A DNA stretch of 33,096 nt from CAYVWB01 sp964455395 (lineage in GTDB: Bacteria > Desulfobacterota > Desulfovibrionia > Desulfovibrionales > Desulfovibrionaceae), in NCBI GenBank assembly GCA_964455395.1, contig CAYVWB010000050.1, forward strand, positions 1 through 33,096. The letters run 5' to 3'. Under the pieces are notes generated by a model. That model had not been told where the DNA came from and did not search any database. It worked only from the letters and a program-made list of their open reading frames with translations. This document shows positions 21,727-30,489 of this stretch, piece by piece; the first letter of the stretch is position 1, and each line of letters starts with the position of its first letter. Position numbers and translations under genes: made by a program.

Positions 21727-23940
21727 CTACGCCTGGGAACGCGACGCCGCCGACTCCCGCAGCGCCTTGTCGATGGCCGTGCGCAAGGCGTCGTACTCCA
21801 CGGGTTTGGCTAGGTAGTCCTGCATGCCCGCCGCCAGGCAGCGCTTCCTGTCACCTGGCAGCGCATACGCCGTCAGCGCGATGATCGGCAGCCGGCGCAG
21901 GCGCTCCGGGGAGGTGGAGGCTCGCAGCCGACGCGTCGTTTCGAAGCCGTCCAGCACAGGCATCTGGATGTCCATCAACACCAGATCCACCGGCTCCTTG
22001 GCGAGGAGCGCCAGCGCTTCCTCACCATCGGCAGCCGTCAGGGTGTCGTAGCCGAACTTGCGTAGCATGGTGCGCATGGCCACCTGGTTCACCGGGTCGT
22101 CCTCCACCAGCAGCACGCGCGCCTGGTGAACCTGCGGCGCTGACTCGGCGTCGGCGTCGGCGACGCTCGGTGCAGCCCGTCGGCATGGCACGGCGATGTG
22201 GACAGTGGTTCCGGCGTCAGGCGTGCTGTCGATGCAGAGGGAGCCGCCCAGCAAAGCGAGCAGCTTTTTCACCACGCCCAGGCCAAGCCCCACGCCACCG
22301 TGGCTGCGTGTGTAGAGGGCCTCCGCCTGGGTGAAGGGCGTGAAGACGAGCTCCAGCTGCGTGGGGTCGATGCCGACGCCCGTGTCCGTGACGGTCACCA
22401 GCAAGGTGACTTCCTCGCCGCGAGGGATCGTCTCCGCGTTGAGGGCGACGCTGCCGCTCTGGGTGAACTTCACCGCGTTTCCAAGAATATTGAACAATAT
22501 CTGGCGTATACGGCGTTTACCGCCGTGAAGCCAAGTGACGGCTTCGGGAGCGATGCGGATGGCGCAGAGCAGCCCCTTCTGCTGACAGGGGACAAGGAAA
22601 TTGTTGCGCGCATCCTCGATGATCTCGTGGAGGTCGAAGGGCTCCTCGATGACTTCCAGGCGGCCTGCTTCGGCTTTGGCGAAGTCCAGAATATCCTGGA
22701 TGATGGCGAGCAGACCGGCGCTGCTCTTGCGCGCGATCTGGACGAACTCGGCCTGTTCGGCGTCCAACTCGGTGGTCTGCAGCAGCTGAAGCATGCCGAA
22801 GACGCCGTTGAGCGGGGTGCGGAGCTCGTGGCTCATCAAGGCCAGGAAGTCGTTCTTGGCTTGATTGGCCGCTTCAGCCCTGTCGCGGGCTTCAACAATC
22901 TCCCTTTCGAACGCCTTGCGCGATGTGACGTCTTCGACAAGCACTGCAAATTGTCTCAAAAGAGGACTGTACACGATGACGCTGTAATGTCTGTCCAGCT
23001 CTTGACTGTAGTGTTCGAAGCGATCCGGCGTTCCCGTGAGCGCTACACGGCCGTAGCGTTCGATCCAGATTGACTCGGTATTGGGCAGCACCTCCCGCAC
23101 ACGCTTGTTGATGATGTCATCCTTGCCAAGCGAGGTGAGCCGTTCGAAGGCTGGATTCACATCCAAAAAGATGTAATCGACAGGTTTACCGTGGGCATCG
23201 GTGACAATCTCGTGCACAGCGAAGCCGGTATCCATCTGATTGAAGAGGTTCCGATAGTTGCGCTCCAGTTTGTTGCGGAGCAAGATGCGCCACACGGAGT
23301 CCATCATCAACGCAAGCTGGTCGATGTCCGTCTCGTCGTAGGGAGCGGTCTTGTTCGCAACACCCACCACCGCCACGATTTCCTCGTTCTGGAAGATGGG
23401 CAACGAGAGGAAGCGGGTGAGGTGCGCGTGTCCTTCGGGGTAGCCGCGTTTCAGGGGGTTGGGCGCTTGGAAGTCGTTGATGAGGATGGGCTTGCGGCGG
23501 CGCACCGTTTCGCCCCAGCAGCCGGTCTCCTGCAAGGGGTAGACCGTCTGCTTCTCCACGATGGTGCAGAGATGGTGGACATCCTTGGACCATGTGTTCA
23601 GGGTGAAGCGCTCCTCGCGTTCGTCATAGAAATAGATGAAGCCGATGACGCTTTTCGTGAGCGTGATGGCCTCGTGCAGCGCGAAGTCGAGCAGCTCCTG
23701 GTCCGAAGCGAAACGTCTTTGGGCGATGCGCAGCAGGGAGGCGAGGCGCTCGCGAGCGGTGTCCGACGGGGGCTCGCACGCTGCGGCGTCGCGCTCCAGC
23801 GTTTCGATGCGGGCGCGGGCGTCCAGCAAGGCGTTCTCCAGCTCGGAGCGGGACATGGCGGCGATGTCGTCTGTCCCCTCTGTCGGGTTGGATGGCCCGG
23901 TCATGTCGGAGGCGTCGGGTTGGGCGTCGTAATCCTGCAT
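21727..23940 (-). CDS. GAF-PAS hybrid sensor histidine kinase with receiver
   Basis: The 737-residue protein has no transmembrane segment. An N-terminal coiled coil (about 25-60) is followed by a GAF-type domain (about 70-225: SVIGFIYFYDEREERFTLNT, PLQETGCWGETVRRRKPIL, IVAVVGVANK), a PAS unit (about 235-345) ending in VLVEDVTSRKAFE, a HisKA domain with H371 in LMSHELRTPLNG, a HATPase domain with G1 box DTGVGIDP and G2 box GGVGLGLGVVKKL, and a receiver with phospho-acceptor D657 (LVLMDIQMPVLDG). All catalytic motifs are intact. GGAG eight bases before the ATG supports the start. It stands alone next to tRNA-Pro, with no adjacent output regulator, so its partner is elsewhere. Confidence 0.93.
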   Translation of the reverse strand: MQDYDAQPDASDMTGPSNPTEGTDDIAAMSRSELENALLDARARIETLERDAAACEPPSDTARERLASLLRIAQRRFASDQELLDFALHEAITLTKSVIGFIYFYDEREERFTLNTWSKDVHHLCTIVEKQTVYPLQETGCWGETVRRRKPILINDFQAPNPLKRGYPEGHAHLTRFLSLPIFQNEEIVAVVGVANKTAPYDETDIDQLALMMDSVWRILLRNKLERNYRNLFNQMDTGFAVHEIVTDAHGKPVDYIFLDVNPAFERLTSLGKDDIINKRVREVLPNTESIWIERYGRVALTGTPDRFEHYSQELDRHYSVIVYSPLLRQFAVLVEDVTSRKAFEREIVEARDRAEAANQAKNDFLALMSHELRTPLNGVFGMLQLLQTTELDAEQAEFVQIARKSSAGLLAIIQDILDFAKAEAGRLEVIEEPFDLHEIIEDARNNFLVPCQQKGLLCAIRIAPEAVTWLHGGKRRIRQILFNILGNAVKFTQSGSVALNAETIPRGEEVTLLVTVTDTGVGIDPTQLELVFTPFTQAEALYTRSHGGVGLGLGVVKKLLALLGGSLCIDSTPDAGTTVHIAVPCRRAAPSVADADAESAPQVHQARVLLVEDDPVNQVAMRTMLRKFGYDTLTAADGEEALALLAKEPVDLVLMDIQMPVLDGFETTRRLRASTSPERLRRLPIIALTAYALPGDRKRCLAAGMQDYLAKPVEYDALRTAIDKALRESAASRSQA

Positions 23941-24004
23941 TGGACGTACTCCATGGCTCCATGGCTCCGCGGGGCGCTGCGCCGGTGGTCGGGGCAGGGG
24001 GGTA

Positions 24005-24033
24005 ACCATACCAGCCAGGGTGGCGTCTTGCAA
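24005..24033 (-). promoter_or_regulatory. Putative sigma70 promoter of the GAF-PAS kinase
   Basis: On the minus strand TTGCAA (24033-24028), a 17-base spacer and TATGGT (24010-24005) precede the ATG at 23940 by 64 bases. Confidence 0.4.
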
Positions 24034-24075
24034 CGCGTTCGTCACACTCTCCCGAAAAAGTAGCCGTCTTGCCTC

Positions 24076-24104
24076 TTGCCAGCCATGACGAAACGGAGTA
24101 TTGG
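24076..24104 (+). promoter_or_regulatory. Putative promoter of tRNA-Pro
   Basis: TTGCCA (24076-24081), 17 bases, then TATTGG (24099-24104) place the transcription start about seven bases before the mature tRNA 5' end. Confidence 0.4.
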
Positions 24105-24117
24105 AGTGCGTTTGCGT

Positions 24118-24194
24118 CGGGGCGTGGCGCAGTCTGGTAGCGCGCCTGCTTTGGGAGCAGGATGCCGGCAGTTCGAATCTGTCCGCCCCGACCA
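24118..24194 (+). tRNA. tRNA-Pro (anticodon UGG)
   Basis: The acceptor stem CGGGGCG/CGCCCCG, D arm (GCGC-AGTCTGGTA-GCGC), anticodon arm CCTGC-TTTGGGA-GCAGG (loop positions 3-5 are TGG), T arm (GGCAG-TTCGAAT-CTGTC) and an encoded CCA end after the discriminator A make a complete 77-base tRNA. UGG can read all four CCN codons by wobble. A terminator follows at 24213. Confidence 0.97.
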
Positions 24195-24212
24195 TAGCCA
24201 AGAGGCGCAATG

Positions 24213-24243
24213 ACGCGTCAGCCGAGGGCTGGCGCGTTTTTTT
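24213..24243 (+). terminator. Intrinsic terminator after tRNA-Pro
   Basis: ACGCGTCAGCC (24213-24223) and GGCTGGCGCGT (24227-24237) pair with one wobble across the loop GAG and are followed by TTTTTT. Confidence 0.85.
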
Positions 24244-24313
24244 GCGTGGGTCGTCCCCGCGGCGCAGGGGTGGGCCGCGCCGGCGCGATGGCGCAATCGG
24301 TCCCGGCTTCATC

Positions 24314-24353
24314 CAAAAGAAAGGGGGAAGCCCTCTCGCAAAGGCTTCCCCCT
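24314..24353 (-). terminator. Intrinsic terminator of the ppiD operon
   Basis: AGGGGGAAGCC (24322-24332) and GGCTTCCCCCT (24343-24353) pair perfectly; on the minus strand a TTTCTTTT tract follows. It lies 55 bases after the ppiD stop. Confidence 0.85.
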
Positions 24354-24407
24354 GGTCGCGGCGTGCGTACGCGGCGTTGAGGCGGTGGTTGCGGCCGACG
24401 CCGCTTC

Positions 24408-26306
24408 CTATTCCACCAAGCCGGGCTGGAAGATGGGAATTTCGGCCTGGGCTTGCGCCGTTTCCAGGTACGCCTGGAAGAGCTCCTGCCGCATGGAATT
24501 GGCGAGGTCCGCCATCCAGCGCTCGCGGGCGGCGGCCCACTGTTCCGCTGGCGGGGGGATGACCTCCACCAGTTTGGCGGCCACGTACCCTTCGTTCACG
24601 AAGTAGGCGTCGGGCAGCCATTCCCCGGGCACAGCTGCAAAAGCTGCGGCGGTGAGCTCCGGGTTCACGCCGAGTTCTGGGATGAAGCCTTGGCGGTCGA
24701 AGGGTGTGGTCAGCGTCAGCTGCGCCGTCTGCGTCTCTGTGGGGCCTTCCTCCCGGATGGAGCGGGCCAGGGCTTCGGCCTGTTCCTTGGCCAGGGCGTC
24801 CGCTTTCTGCTGAAGGAGCCGTTCACGAACGGTTTCGCGGATTTCGTCCAGGGGCTTGTAATCGGAGGGGAGCTTTGTCTGCGGCACGGCAAGGATGAAG
24901 CCGTCCTCCGCTTCCAGGGGGGTGTCCGTCACCACGCCTTCGGGCTGTTCGAAAAGCCTGGCTGCGGCTTCCGGGGTCAGCCGCAGGGCGTTCTGGGCGG
25001 CGCGTCGGGTGAGCGGTTCGTCGGTGGTCTGGAGGGGGAGGTTCATCTCCGCAGCGGTTTCCTCCAAGGTGCGTCCGGCGTAGATCTGTTCCAGGGCCAC
25101 GTCCAGCAGGCTGCTGACGAGATCCACCGCGCGGTCCTCGGCGAGGGTGCGGCGCAGCTCGTCGCGGACCTCCTCGAAGGGCGTCACGGCGGCGTCTTCG
25201 CGTTCAACAACCTTGATGACGTGGAAACCGAAGGGCGTGCGGACCACCTCGCTCACCTCGCCGGGCTGGAGAGCGAAGGCTGCTTCCTCGAAGGGCTCGA
25301 CCATCTGACCGCGTCCGAAGAGGCCGAGATCGCCGCCGTTGGGCGCGGTGGGGCCTTCGGAGACCTCACGAGCGACTTCGGCGAAGTCCTCGGCGTCCGG
25401 GCCGGTCACGCGTTGGCGCGCGGCTTCGGCGCTGGCGCGGGCTGCCTCCACGTCGGCTTCGGGGGCGTTTTCTTCCACACGGATGAGGATATGGCTCGCT
25501 TGGACGCGCTCCGGCGTGGAGAAGTCCTCCAGCCGGCGTTCGTATGCGGCGCGCACTTCCTCGGCCGGCACGTTCACCTTGTCGGCCAGGGCCGTGGCGG
25601 TGAAGGGCAGATAGTCGAATTCCAGCCGCGCAGGCACGGCGTAGTCTTCCTTGTGTTCCGCATAGAAGGCCTCGATTTCCTCCTGGGTGACAGTCACCTG
25701 GTCCACGAAGGATTCCGTGGGGACGAGGAGGTACTGGAGGGCGCGGCGCTCCTGTGCGAATTCGAAGATTTCCCGCGCCATGGCTTCGGTGGCCTCCGCA
25801 GGGAGGCTCACGTAGCCCTGGAGGCGCTGGATGCGCAGGGCATGGCGTGTGTCACGTTCGAACTGTCCCAGGGTGTAGCGTTCTTGAGCCAAGGCGAGTC
25901 GGTAAAGGTCCGGGTCGAACTGGCCGTTTTCGTCCTGGAACGCAGGCACGGAGGCGATGACCTGGCGTAGTTCCTCGTCCGTGACAGCGATGCCGAGGGC
26001 CTCGGCTTCTTGCAGGAGCAACTTGTCGGCCACCAGTTTTTCCAACACTTGCCGTGGGATGTTCATGGCTTGCAGCTCGGCTTCGGAGATCTGCGGCCGC
26101 TGGCGGCGGATGGACTCCATGTAGCGTTGCTGTTCGAGGAGGAAGTCCTGCTGAAGGATGGGTTCTTCGTTGACGGTGGCCACCACTTGGGTCTGCCCGC
26201 CGCCGGTGAAGGAGCCCACGCCCCAGAAGACGAAGACGAGGATGATGATCCCGAAGATGACCTTCACGAACCAGGACGAAGCGCTCTGGCGGATGAAATC
26301 AAGCAT
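24408..26306 (-). CDS. ppiD: PpiD-type membrane-anchored peptidyl-prolyl isomerase/chaperone
   Basis: The 632-residue protein has the PpiD layout. A short cytoplasmic start (MLDFIRQSASSWFVK) and one transmembrane helix (VIFGIIILVFVFWGVGSF, about 15-33) are followed by a SurA_N-like chaperone domain (about 40-190), a parvulin rotamase domain at about 268-368 (ASHILIRVEENA, GGDLGLFGRGQMVEPFEEAA, TPFGFHVIKVVE) and a C-terminal chaperone lobe. It acts in the periplasm at the Sec translocon, helping outer-membrane and secreted proteins fold. Length is typical of the family. AAGGA about nine bases before the ATG supports the start. It follows aconitase after 42 bases and is the last gene of the operon before a strong terminator. 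Confidence 0.92.
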   Translation of the reverse strand: MLDFIRQSASSWFVKVIFGIIILVFVFWGVGSFTGGGQTQVVATVNEEPILQQDFLLEQQRYMESIRRQRPQISEAELQAMNIPRQVLEKLVADKLLLQEAEALGIAVTDEELRQVIASVPAFQDENGQFDPDLYRLALAQERYTLGQFERDTRHALRIQRLQGYVSLPAEATEAMAREIFEFAQERRALQYLLVPTESFVDQVTVTQEEIEAFYAEHKEDYAVPARLEFDYLPFTATALADKVNVPAEEVRAAYERRLEDFSTPERVQASHILIRVEENAPEADVEAARASAEAARQRVTGPDAEDFAEVAREVSEGPTAPNGGDLGLFGRGQMVEPFEEAAFALQPGEVSEVVRTPFGFHVIKVVEREDAAVTPFEEVRDELRRTLAEDRAVDLVSSLLDVALEQIYAGRTLEETAAEMNLPLQTTDEPLTRRAAQNALRLTPEAAARLFEQPEGVVTDTPLEAEDGFILAVPQTKLPSDYKPLDEIRETVRERLLQQKADALAKEQAEALARSIREEGPTETQTAQLTLTTPFDRQGFIPELGVNPELTAAAFAAVPGEWLPDAYFVNEGYVAAKLVEVIPPPAEQWAAARERWMADLANSMRQELFQAYLETAQAQAEIPIFQPGLVE

Positions 26307-26348
26307 GATCAGTTCCTTTGTAGCAGCTCATGAACGCGTCTGGGAGCG

Positions 26349-28268
26349 TCATGCTCGTTTGGCGCGCACGTAGTTGAGCAGACCGCCGGCTTTGATGACG
26401 TCGAGCTCGGTGGCGGTGAGGTCGTTGCGGACTTCCACGGGGCCGGTCGCGGTCTGCAGCGAGGTCACGCCGCCGGGGGTGATCGCGCTCACGGGGATGG
26501 TCACGGCGGAGCCCTCGGCCAAGGCGTCGTAATCCGCGGGGTTCGTCAACAAGAGCGGCAGGATGCCGAAGTTCACCAGGTTGGCGCGGTGGATGCGCGC
26601 CAGGGATTTGGCCACCACGGCTTTCACGCCCAGATGGCGGGGGCCCAGGGCGGCGTGCTCCCGGCTGGAGCCTTGACCGTAGTTTTCCCCGCCAAGGATG
26701 ACGCCGTGACCCATGCCCTTGATGCGGTTGGTGAAACCCTCATCCACACGGCTGAAGATGTATTCGCTGATGGCTGGGATGTTGGAACGCAGCGCCGTGA
26801 TCTGCGCGCCTGCCGGCAGGATGTGGTCCGTGGTGATGTCGTCGCCGACCTTGAGCGCCACCGAGGTCTCGATGACGTCGGGCAAAGCTTCGAACTGTTC
26901 CAGGGGGACGATGTTGGGGCCGCGCTCGATGGTCACCCCGGCGCCGTCCTCCGGAGGGTAGATGAAAAGGTGGCGGATGGAGGGCGCCTCGGCAGGCAAC
27001 TCGGGTTTGGCCGGGGGTTCGCCCCAGCCCGCAGGATCCGTGAACTTGCCATCCAGCGCGAGCTGCGCCGCCGTAAGCGGACTCACCAGGTAGACTTGCG
27101 CATCCTGCGTGCCGCTTCGGCCTTCGAAGTTGCGGTTGAAGGTGCGCGCGCTCACACCGCCGGAGACGGGGGAGCCGCCCATGCCGATGCAAGGACCGCA
27201 GGAAGCTTCCAGCAGGCGGGCGCCGCTGTCCAGCAGGGGTTCGATGAGACCCTCGCGGGAGAGCATCTTCATCACTTGCTTGGAGCCGGGCGCAATGAGC
27301 AGATCCGTGGTTTCGCAGAGCTGCTTGTCCGTGAGCATGAGCGCCACGCTCTTCAGGTCCGCGTAGGAGGAGTTGGTGCAGGAGCCGATGGCGGACTGGC
27401 TGACCTCCAGACCGTCGAGTTCACGCACGGGAACCACGCGATCGGGCATATGGGGCGCAGCGGCCAGTGGCTCCAGGGTGGCGAGGTCGATCTCGATGGT
27501 CTCGTCGTAATCGCAGCCCTCGTCCGGCGTGAGCTCGGTGAAGTCCTCGGGACGACCCATGGCCTGGAGGAAGGCCTTGGCTTGGTCGTCGCTGGGAAAG
27601 AGGGAGGTGGTGGCGCCCAGTTCCGCGCCCATGTTGGTGATGGTGGCGCGTTCCGGCACGGAGAGAGTGGCTGCGCCGGGGCCCACGTATTCGAAAACCT
27701 TGCCCACGCCGCCTTTGACGGTGAGCTGGCCCAGCACGTGAAGGATGATGTCTTTGGCGGTGGCCCAGCCGGTCAGCTCGCCGGTGAGGTGGACGCGAAC
27801 CACCTTGGGCATGGCGATGCGGTAGGGTTCGCCCGCCATGGCCAGAGCCACGGAGAGACCGCCTGCGCCCATGGCCATCATGCCCAGCCCGCCGGCCGTG
27901 GGGGTGTGGCTGTCCGAGCCGATGAGCGTCTTGCCGGGCTTGGCGAAGTTCTCCAGGTGGAGCTGATGGCAGATGCCCGTGCCGGGAGGAGAAAAGATGA
28001 CGCCGTAGCGCTGCGCCACCGTGCGCAGGTAGCGGTGGTCGTCCGGGTTGCGGAAGCCCATCTGCAGGGTGTTGTGGTCCACATAGCTCACGGAGAGTTC
28101 GGTCTGCACGCGGTCCAATCCCATGGCTTCGAACTGGAGGTACGCCATGGTGCCGGTGGCGTCCTGGGTGAGCGTCTGGTCGATGCGCAGGGCGATCTCG
28201 GCGCCGGGGGTCATCTCCCCTTCAACGAGGTGGGCGGCGATGATTTTCTGGGTGATGTTCTGAGGCAT
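26349..28268 (-). CDS. acn: Aconitate hydratase (monofunctional bacterial/archaeal type)
   Basis: The 639-residue protein isomerises citrate to isocitrate in the cytoplasm, feeding 2-oxoglutarate production for glutamate synthesis. The three [4Fe-4S] ligands are C297 (AIGSCTNSS), C357 and C360 (ASCGPCIGMG). Other signatures are LIGSDSHTPTAGGLGMMAMG, GAELGATTSLFPSD, the swivel-domain DDITTDHILPAG and GENYGQGSSREHAALGPRHLG. The size matches the short 640-residue class common in Desulfovibrio-type and other anaerobic bacteria. AAGGAGA six bases before the ATG fixes the start over longer in-frame options. It sits in a four-gene operon with ppiD downstream and the small coiled-coil and EPSP-synthase-like genes upstream. 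Confidence 0.95.
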   Translation of the reverse strand: MPQNITQKIIAAHLVEGEMTPGAEIALRIDQTLTQDATGTMAYLQFEAMGLDRVQTELSVSYVDHNTLQMGFRNPDDHRYLRTVAQRYGVIFSPPGTGICHQLHLENFAKPGKTLIGSDSHTPTAGGLGMMAMGAGGLSVALAMAGEPYRIAMPKVVRVHLTGELTGWATAKDIILHVLGQLTVKGGVGKVFEYVGPGAATLSVPERATITNMGAELGATTSLFPSDDQAKAFLQAMGRPEDFTELTPDEGCDYDETIEIDLATLEPLAAAPHMPDRVVPVRELDGLEVSQSAIGSCTNSSYADLKSVALMLTDKQLCETTDLLIAPGSKQVMKMLSREGLIEPLLDSGARLLEASCGPCIGMGGSPVSGGVSARTFNRNFEGRSGTQDAQVYLVSPLTAAQLALDGKFTDPAGWGEPPAKPELPAEAPSIRHLFIYPPEDGAGVTIERGPNIVPLEQFEALPDVIETSVALKVGDDITTDHILPAGAQITALRSNIPAISEYIFSRVDEGFTNRIKGMGHGVILGGENYGQGSSREHAALGPRHLGVKAVVAKSLARIHRANLVNFGILPLLLTNPADYDALAEGSAVTIPVSAITPGGVTSLQTATGPVEVRNDLTATELDVIKAGGLLNYVRAKRA

Positions 28269-28302
28269 GGAAGTCTCCTTGTCGGAACTGGGGAAGTCCG
28301 GA

Positions 28303-28596
28303 TCAGCAAAACGCCGAAGGGAGGGACGACCCCCCGTCGGCGTCGTCGGGCGCGCCCATCTTGAGCTTGTTGATCTTGACGCGACGGAAGCGGATCTCCA
28401 CCTCCAGACGCAACTTCTCCTGCTGGCAGGCGAAGATTTCCTGCGCGAAGTGGACGCCGCGGGAGAGGTCTTCGGCGTCGCGCAACGCACGGGTCTTGTC
28501 CTCCGCGGCGTGCAGCGCCTTCGTCAGCTGAGTGATCTCGTCCTCAAGAGCGCGGATGGCCGATGCGGATGCGTCGTGATGTGCGTTCGGGGGCAT
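28303..28596 (-). CDS. Small coiled-coil protein of unknown function
   Basis: The 97 residues contain a long helical heptad stretch at about 12-55 (IRALEDEITQLTKALHAAED, then RALRDAEDLSRGVHFAQEIF) followed by a basic amphipathic segment (EVEIRFRRVKINKLKMG) and a polar tail. The gene starts 53 bases inside the end of the EPSP-synthase-like gene, and aconitase begins 34 bases after its stop, so it is co-transcribed. No Shine-Dalgarno precedes the ATG, so translation may depend on the upstream gene. I do not recognise the family. The overlap and codon use fit a real gene, but short-ORF chance remains. Confidence 0.6.
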   Translation of the reverse strand: MPPNAHHDASASAIRALEDEITQLTKALHAAEDKTRALRDAEDLSRGVHFAQEIFACQQEKLRLEVEIRFRRVKINKLKMGAPDDADGGSSLPSAFC

Positions 28597-30322
28597 TGTC
28601 GGGTGCGGGTTTCGGTTTGGGGGCGAACAGCGCCTGCCGGGGGGGAGTCGGCAACGTGTTGTAGAAATTCCAGAAACGCGGGATGACGTCGCTTACCATA
28701 CCGGGGTCCGCCAGCGCCAGCCCCGGTCGCGCGAAGGCCAGGCCGGCGCAGGCCAAAGCCCACCACGGCGAAGGCGCGGCCCAGGCGTCGCGGCCAGGGT
28801 GACGCCCTGCTTGGGAGGCGAGCCGGACGCCGTCGTCCGTCCCCGTGAAGTCCACCCGCGCCAAATCAGCGAGTTCCTGCGCCACGAAGCGGTCTTCCGC
28901 GGAAGGCGGCGCTTCCAGCACGGCTGCAGGCAGGGAGCTCCCCAAGGCGAATGCCAGGGGGTAGAGCGCCTCCACTCCTTCGATGCCGAGCCGCGGCGGT
29001 TCGGCTGTCGCCGAAGGGGGGAACGCCCGCGCCGTGACGCCATGGGCGTCCGTGGCCAGCTCCACACCGGCGGCGCGCAGCAGGGAGGCGGCGGCCCGCC
29101 AGACGGGATCAGCATCCATCGGCGGCGTCCAGGCGCCTTCCAAGCGGATAACGCTGGCGCCCGAGGGCTCCAGCCGGGCCATGGCGAGCAGATACGCAGC
29201 GATGAGCGGGTCCATGGCCAGGGGCCGCGCCGGCGGCGCGAGCGGGCCGGGCTGCACCTGCAGCCGGAGGGCGCCCTCTGCATCCGTCAGCGAGACGGCG
29301 GCGCCGCATGCCGTGAGCACATGTTCCGCAAGCTTCAGCCGCTGAGCCATCATGGTTGATGGTTCCGACGCCAGCAGAGTGATGCCATGGGGGAACCGCG
29401 TGGCCGTGATGGCGAGGGCAAGGGCGAAATCAGGGTCGATGTCCTGGTTCAGGTGGACTTCATCGGCAGGTTGTCCCGAAGCCTCCACGCGTACTGGGAG
29501 CCCCTTGGCGCCCGGCACGATGCTCACCATGCGACCGCCGAGGCGGGGCAGCAAGTGCTCCAGCGCGGAAAGGTCCAGCAGTTTCAGCGCAGCGCCGCCA
29601 GTGAATTTCACGGAGCCGGGCTCGGCAAGCGCAAGGCAGAGCGCGCCGTAGAAAGCAAGCGGATCCTCGCCGGCGTAGATGGCCTTGTTGGCGAAGACCA
29701 GGGGGTTGGGGCCGCGCACGGCGAGGGTTTCGTGCTCCCAGTAGAGGCGGGCGTCCGCCTGGTTGAGCGCTTTCACCGTCTGGACGAGGGGCTCGTTGAC
29801 GAGCACGGGACCCAAGGCGCAGGGCTGCTCGAAGGCTGTCATGGCGAGGGCGAGCGCTTGCACGGCGGCGGCCTCCGGGGGGGCGTCCAGCGTCAGGGCG
29901 TAGGGACCGCGGCGGGGGACGAGACGGAAGCCGTGTTCTTCGTCGGCTGGGGCGGCGTCCTCGCGGGGGGGCTCCAGTTCCTGAAGGATGGTGAACAGCT
30001 TGCGCCAGCGGGCGGCTTCGCCTTTGCCGGCGGGAATGAGACTGCGCCACGCGGCCCAGAGCGCCTTCTCGTCGGCGGCGTCCATGGCGGCGCCGCGTTT
30101 GATGCGGCTGGCGAGCCTGGCGCGTTGCAAGACGCGTTCGATGAGTTCGCGGTCCATGGCGATGAGCTCCCGCGCGATGGGCCCTGGCCCCTCGCCTTCC
30201 GGCTTGTGCTGGCGGCGTTTGGGGCTATGTTTGCGGGGTCCTTCGTGGGCGTCGCCGGATGGGGCGTCGTCGCGTCGCGAGGAGGTGCGCGGCCATCGTG
30301 TCGGCGCGGGGCGTTGGGGCAT
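28544..30322 (-). CDS. EPSP-synthase-like protein with an N-terminal chorismate-mutase-like helix
   Basis: The 592-residue protein begins with about 50 basic, disordered residues. Residues about 53-98 (ELIAMDRELIERVLQRARLA, SRIKRGAAMDAADEKALWAA) resemble the first helices of AroQ chorismate mutase. The remainder, about 125-560, looks like the two-domain EPSP-synthase fold (GGAALKLLDLSALEHLLPRL, ALALAITATRFPHGITLLAS, LTACGAAVSLTDAEG). The classical catalytic elements, the PGSKS lysine loop and the GNAGT motif, are not recognisable, so activity in the shikimate pathway is doubtful. AAGGA about 11 bases before the ATG gives a modest start. It is the first gene of the operon with the coiled-coil gene, aconitase and ppiD. 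Alternatives are a regulatory or another carboxyvinyl-transferase-fold protein. Confidence 0.7.
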   Translation of the reverse strand: MPQRPAPTRWPRTSSRRDDAPSGDAHEGPRKHSPKRRQHKPEGEGPGPIARELIAMDRELIERVLQRARLASRIKRGAAMDAADEKALWAAWRSLIPAGKGEAARWRKLFTILQELEPPREDAAPADEEHGFRLVPRRGPYALTLDAPPEAAAVQALALAMTAFEQPCALGPVLVNEPLVQTVKALNQADARLYWEHETLAVRGPNPLVFANKAIYAGEDPLAFYGALCLALAEPGSVKFTGGAALKLLDLSALEHLLPRLGGRMVSIVPGAKGLPVRVEASGQPADEVHLNQDIDPDFALALAITATRFPHGITLLASEPSTMMAQRLKLAEHVLTACGAAVSLTDAEGALRLQVQPGPLAPPARPLAMDPLIAAYLLAMARLEPSGASVIRLEGAWTPPMDADPVWRAAASLLRAAGVELATDAHGVTARAFPPSATAEPPRLGIEGVEALYPLAFALGSSLPAAVLEAPPSAEDRFVAQELADLARVDFTGTDDGVRLASQAGRHPGRDAWAAPSPWWALACAGLAFARPGLALADPGMVSDVIPRFWNFYNTLPTPPRQALFAPKPKPAPDNAPERTSRRIRIGHPRS

Positions 30323-30380
30323 GGGAAGCAGGCGTCCTTGAGGAAAGAGGAGCAGTGGAAGGCGTCAGGGTGAATGGCGA

Positions 30381-30409
30381 GATGTAGCGCGAATCGTCAC
30401 GCACTGCAA
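30381..30409 (-). promoter_or_regulatory. Putative promoter of the EPSP-synthase-like/acn/ppiD operon
   Basis: On the minus strand TTGCAG (30409-30404), a 17-base spacer and TACATC (30386-30381) precede the ATG at 30322 by 58 bases. The -10 is weak. Confidence 0.3.
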
Positions 30410-30427
30410 GAGGGATGCGTCGGCGCG

Positions 30428-30462
30428 AAAAGGGGGGAGAGACGCCGCGGCGCCTCCCCCCC
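30428..30462 (-). terminator. Intrinsic terminator of sat
   Basis: On the minus strand a GC-rich hairpin (GGGGGAG at 30432-30438 pairing with CTCCCCC at 30454-30460, with an inner GCCGCGGC palindrome) is followed by CCTTTTC, about 28 bases after the sat stop. Confidence 0.7.
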
Positions 30463-30489
30463 CCAGGAACGAGCGAATGCAGGGGCGTG

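Noticed and set aside
24111..24260. tRNA-Pro as an integration site for a mobile element
   Set aside because: No integrase gene and no duplicated 3' tRNA end is seen in the window.
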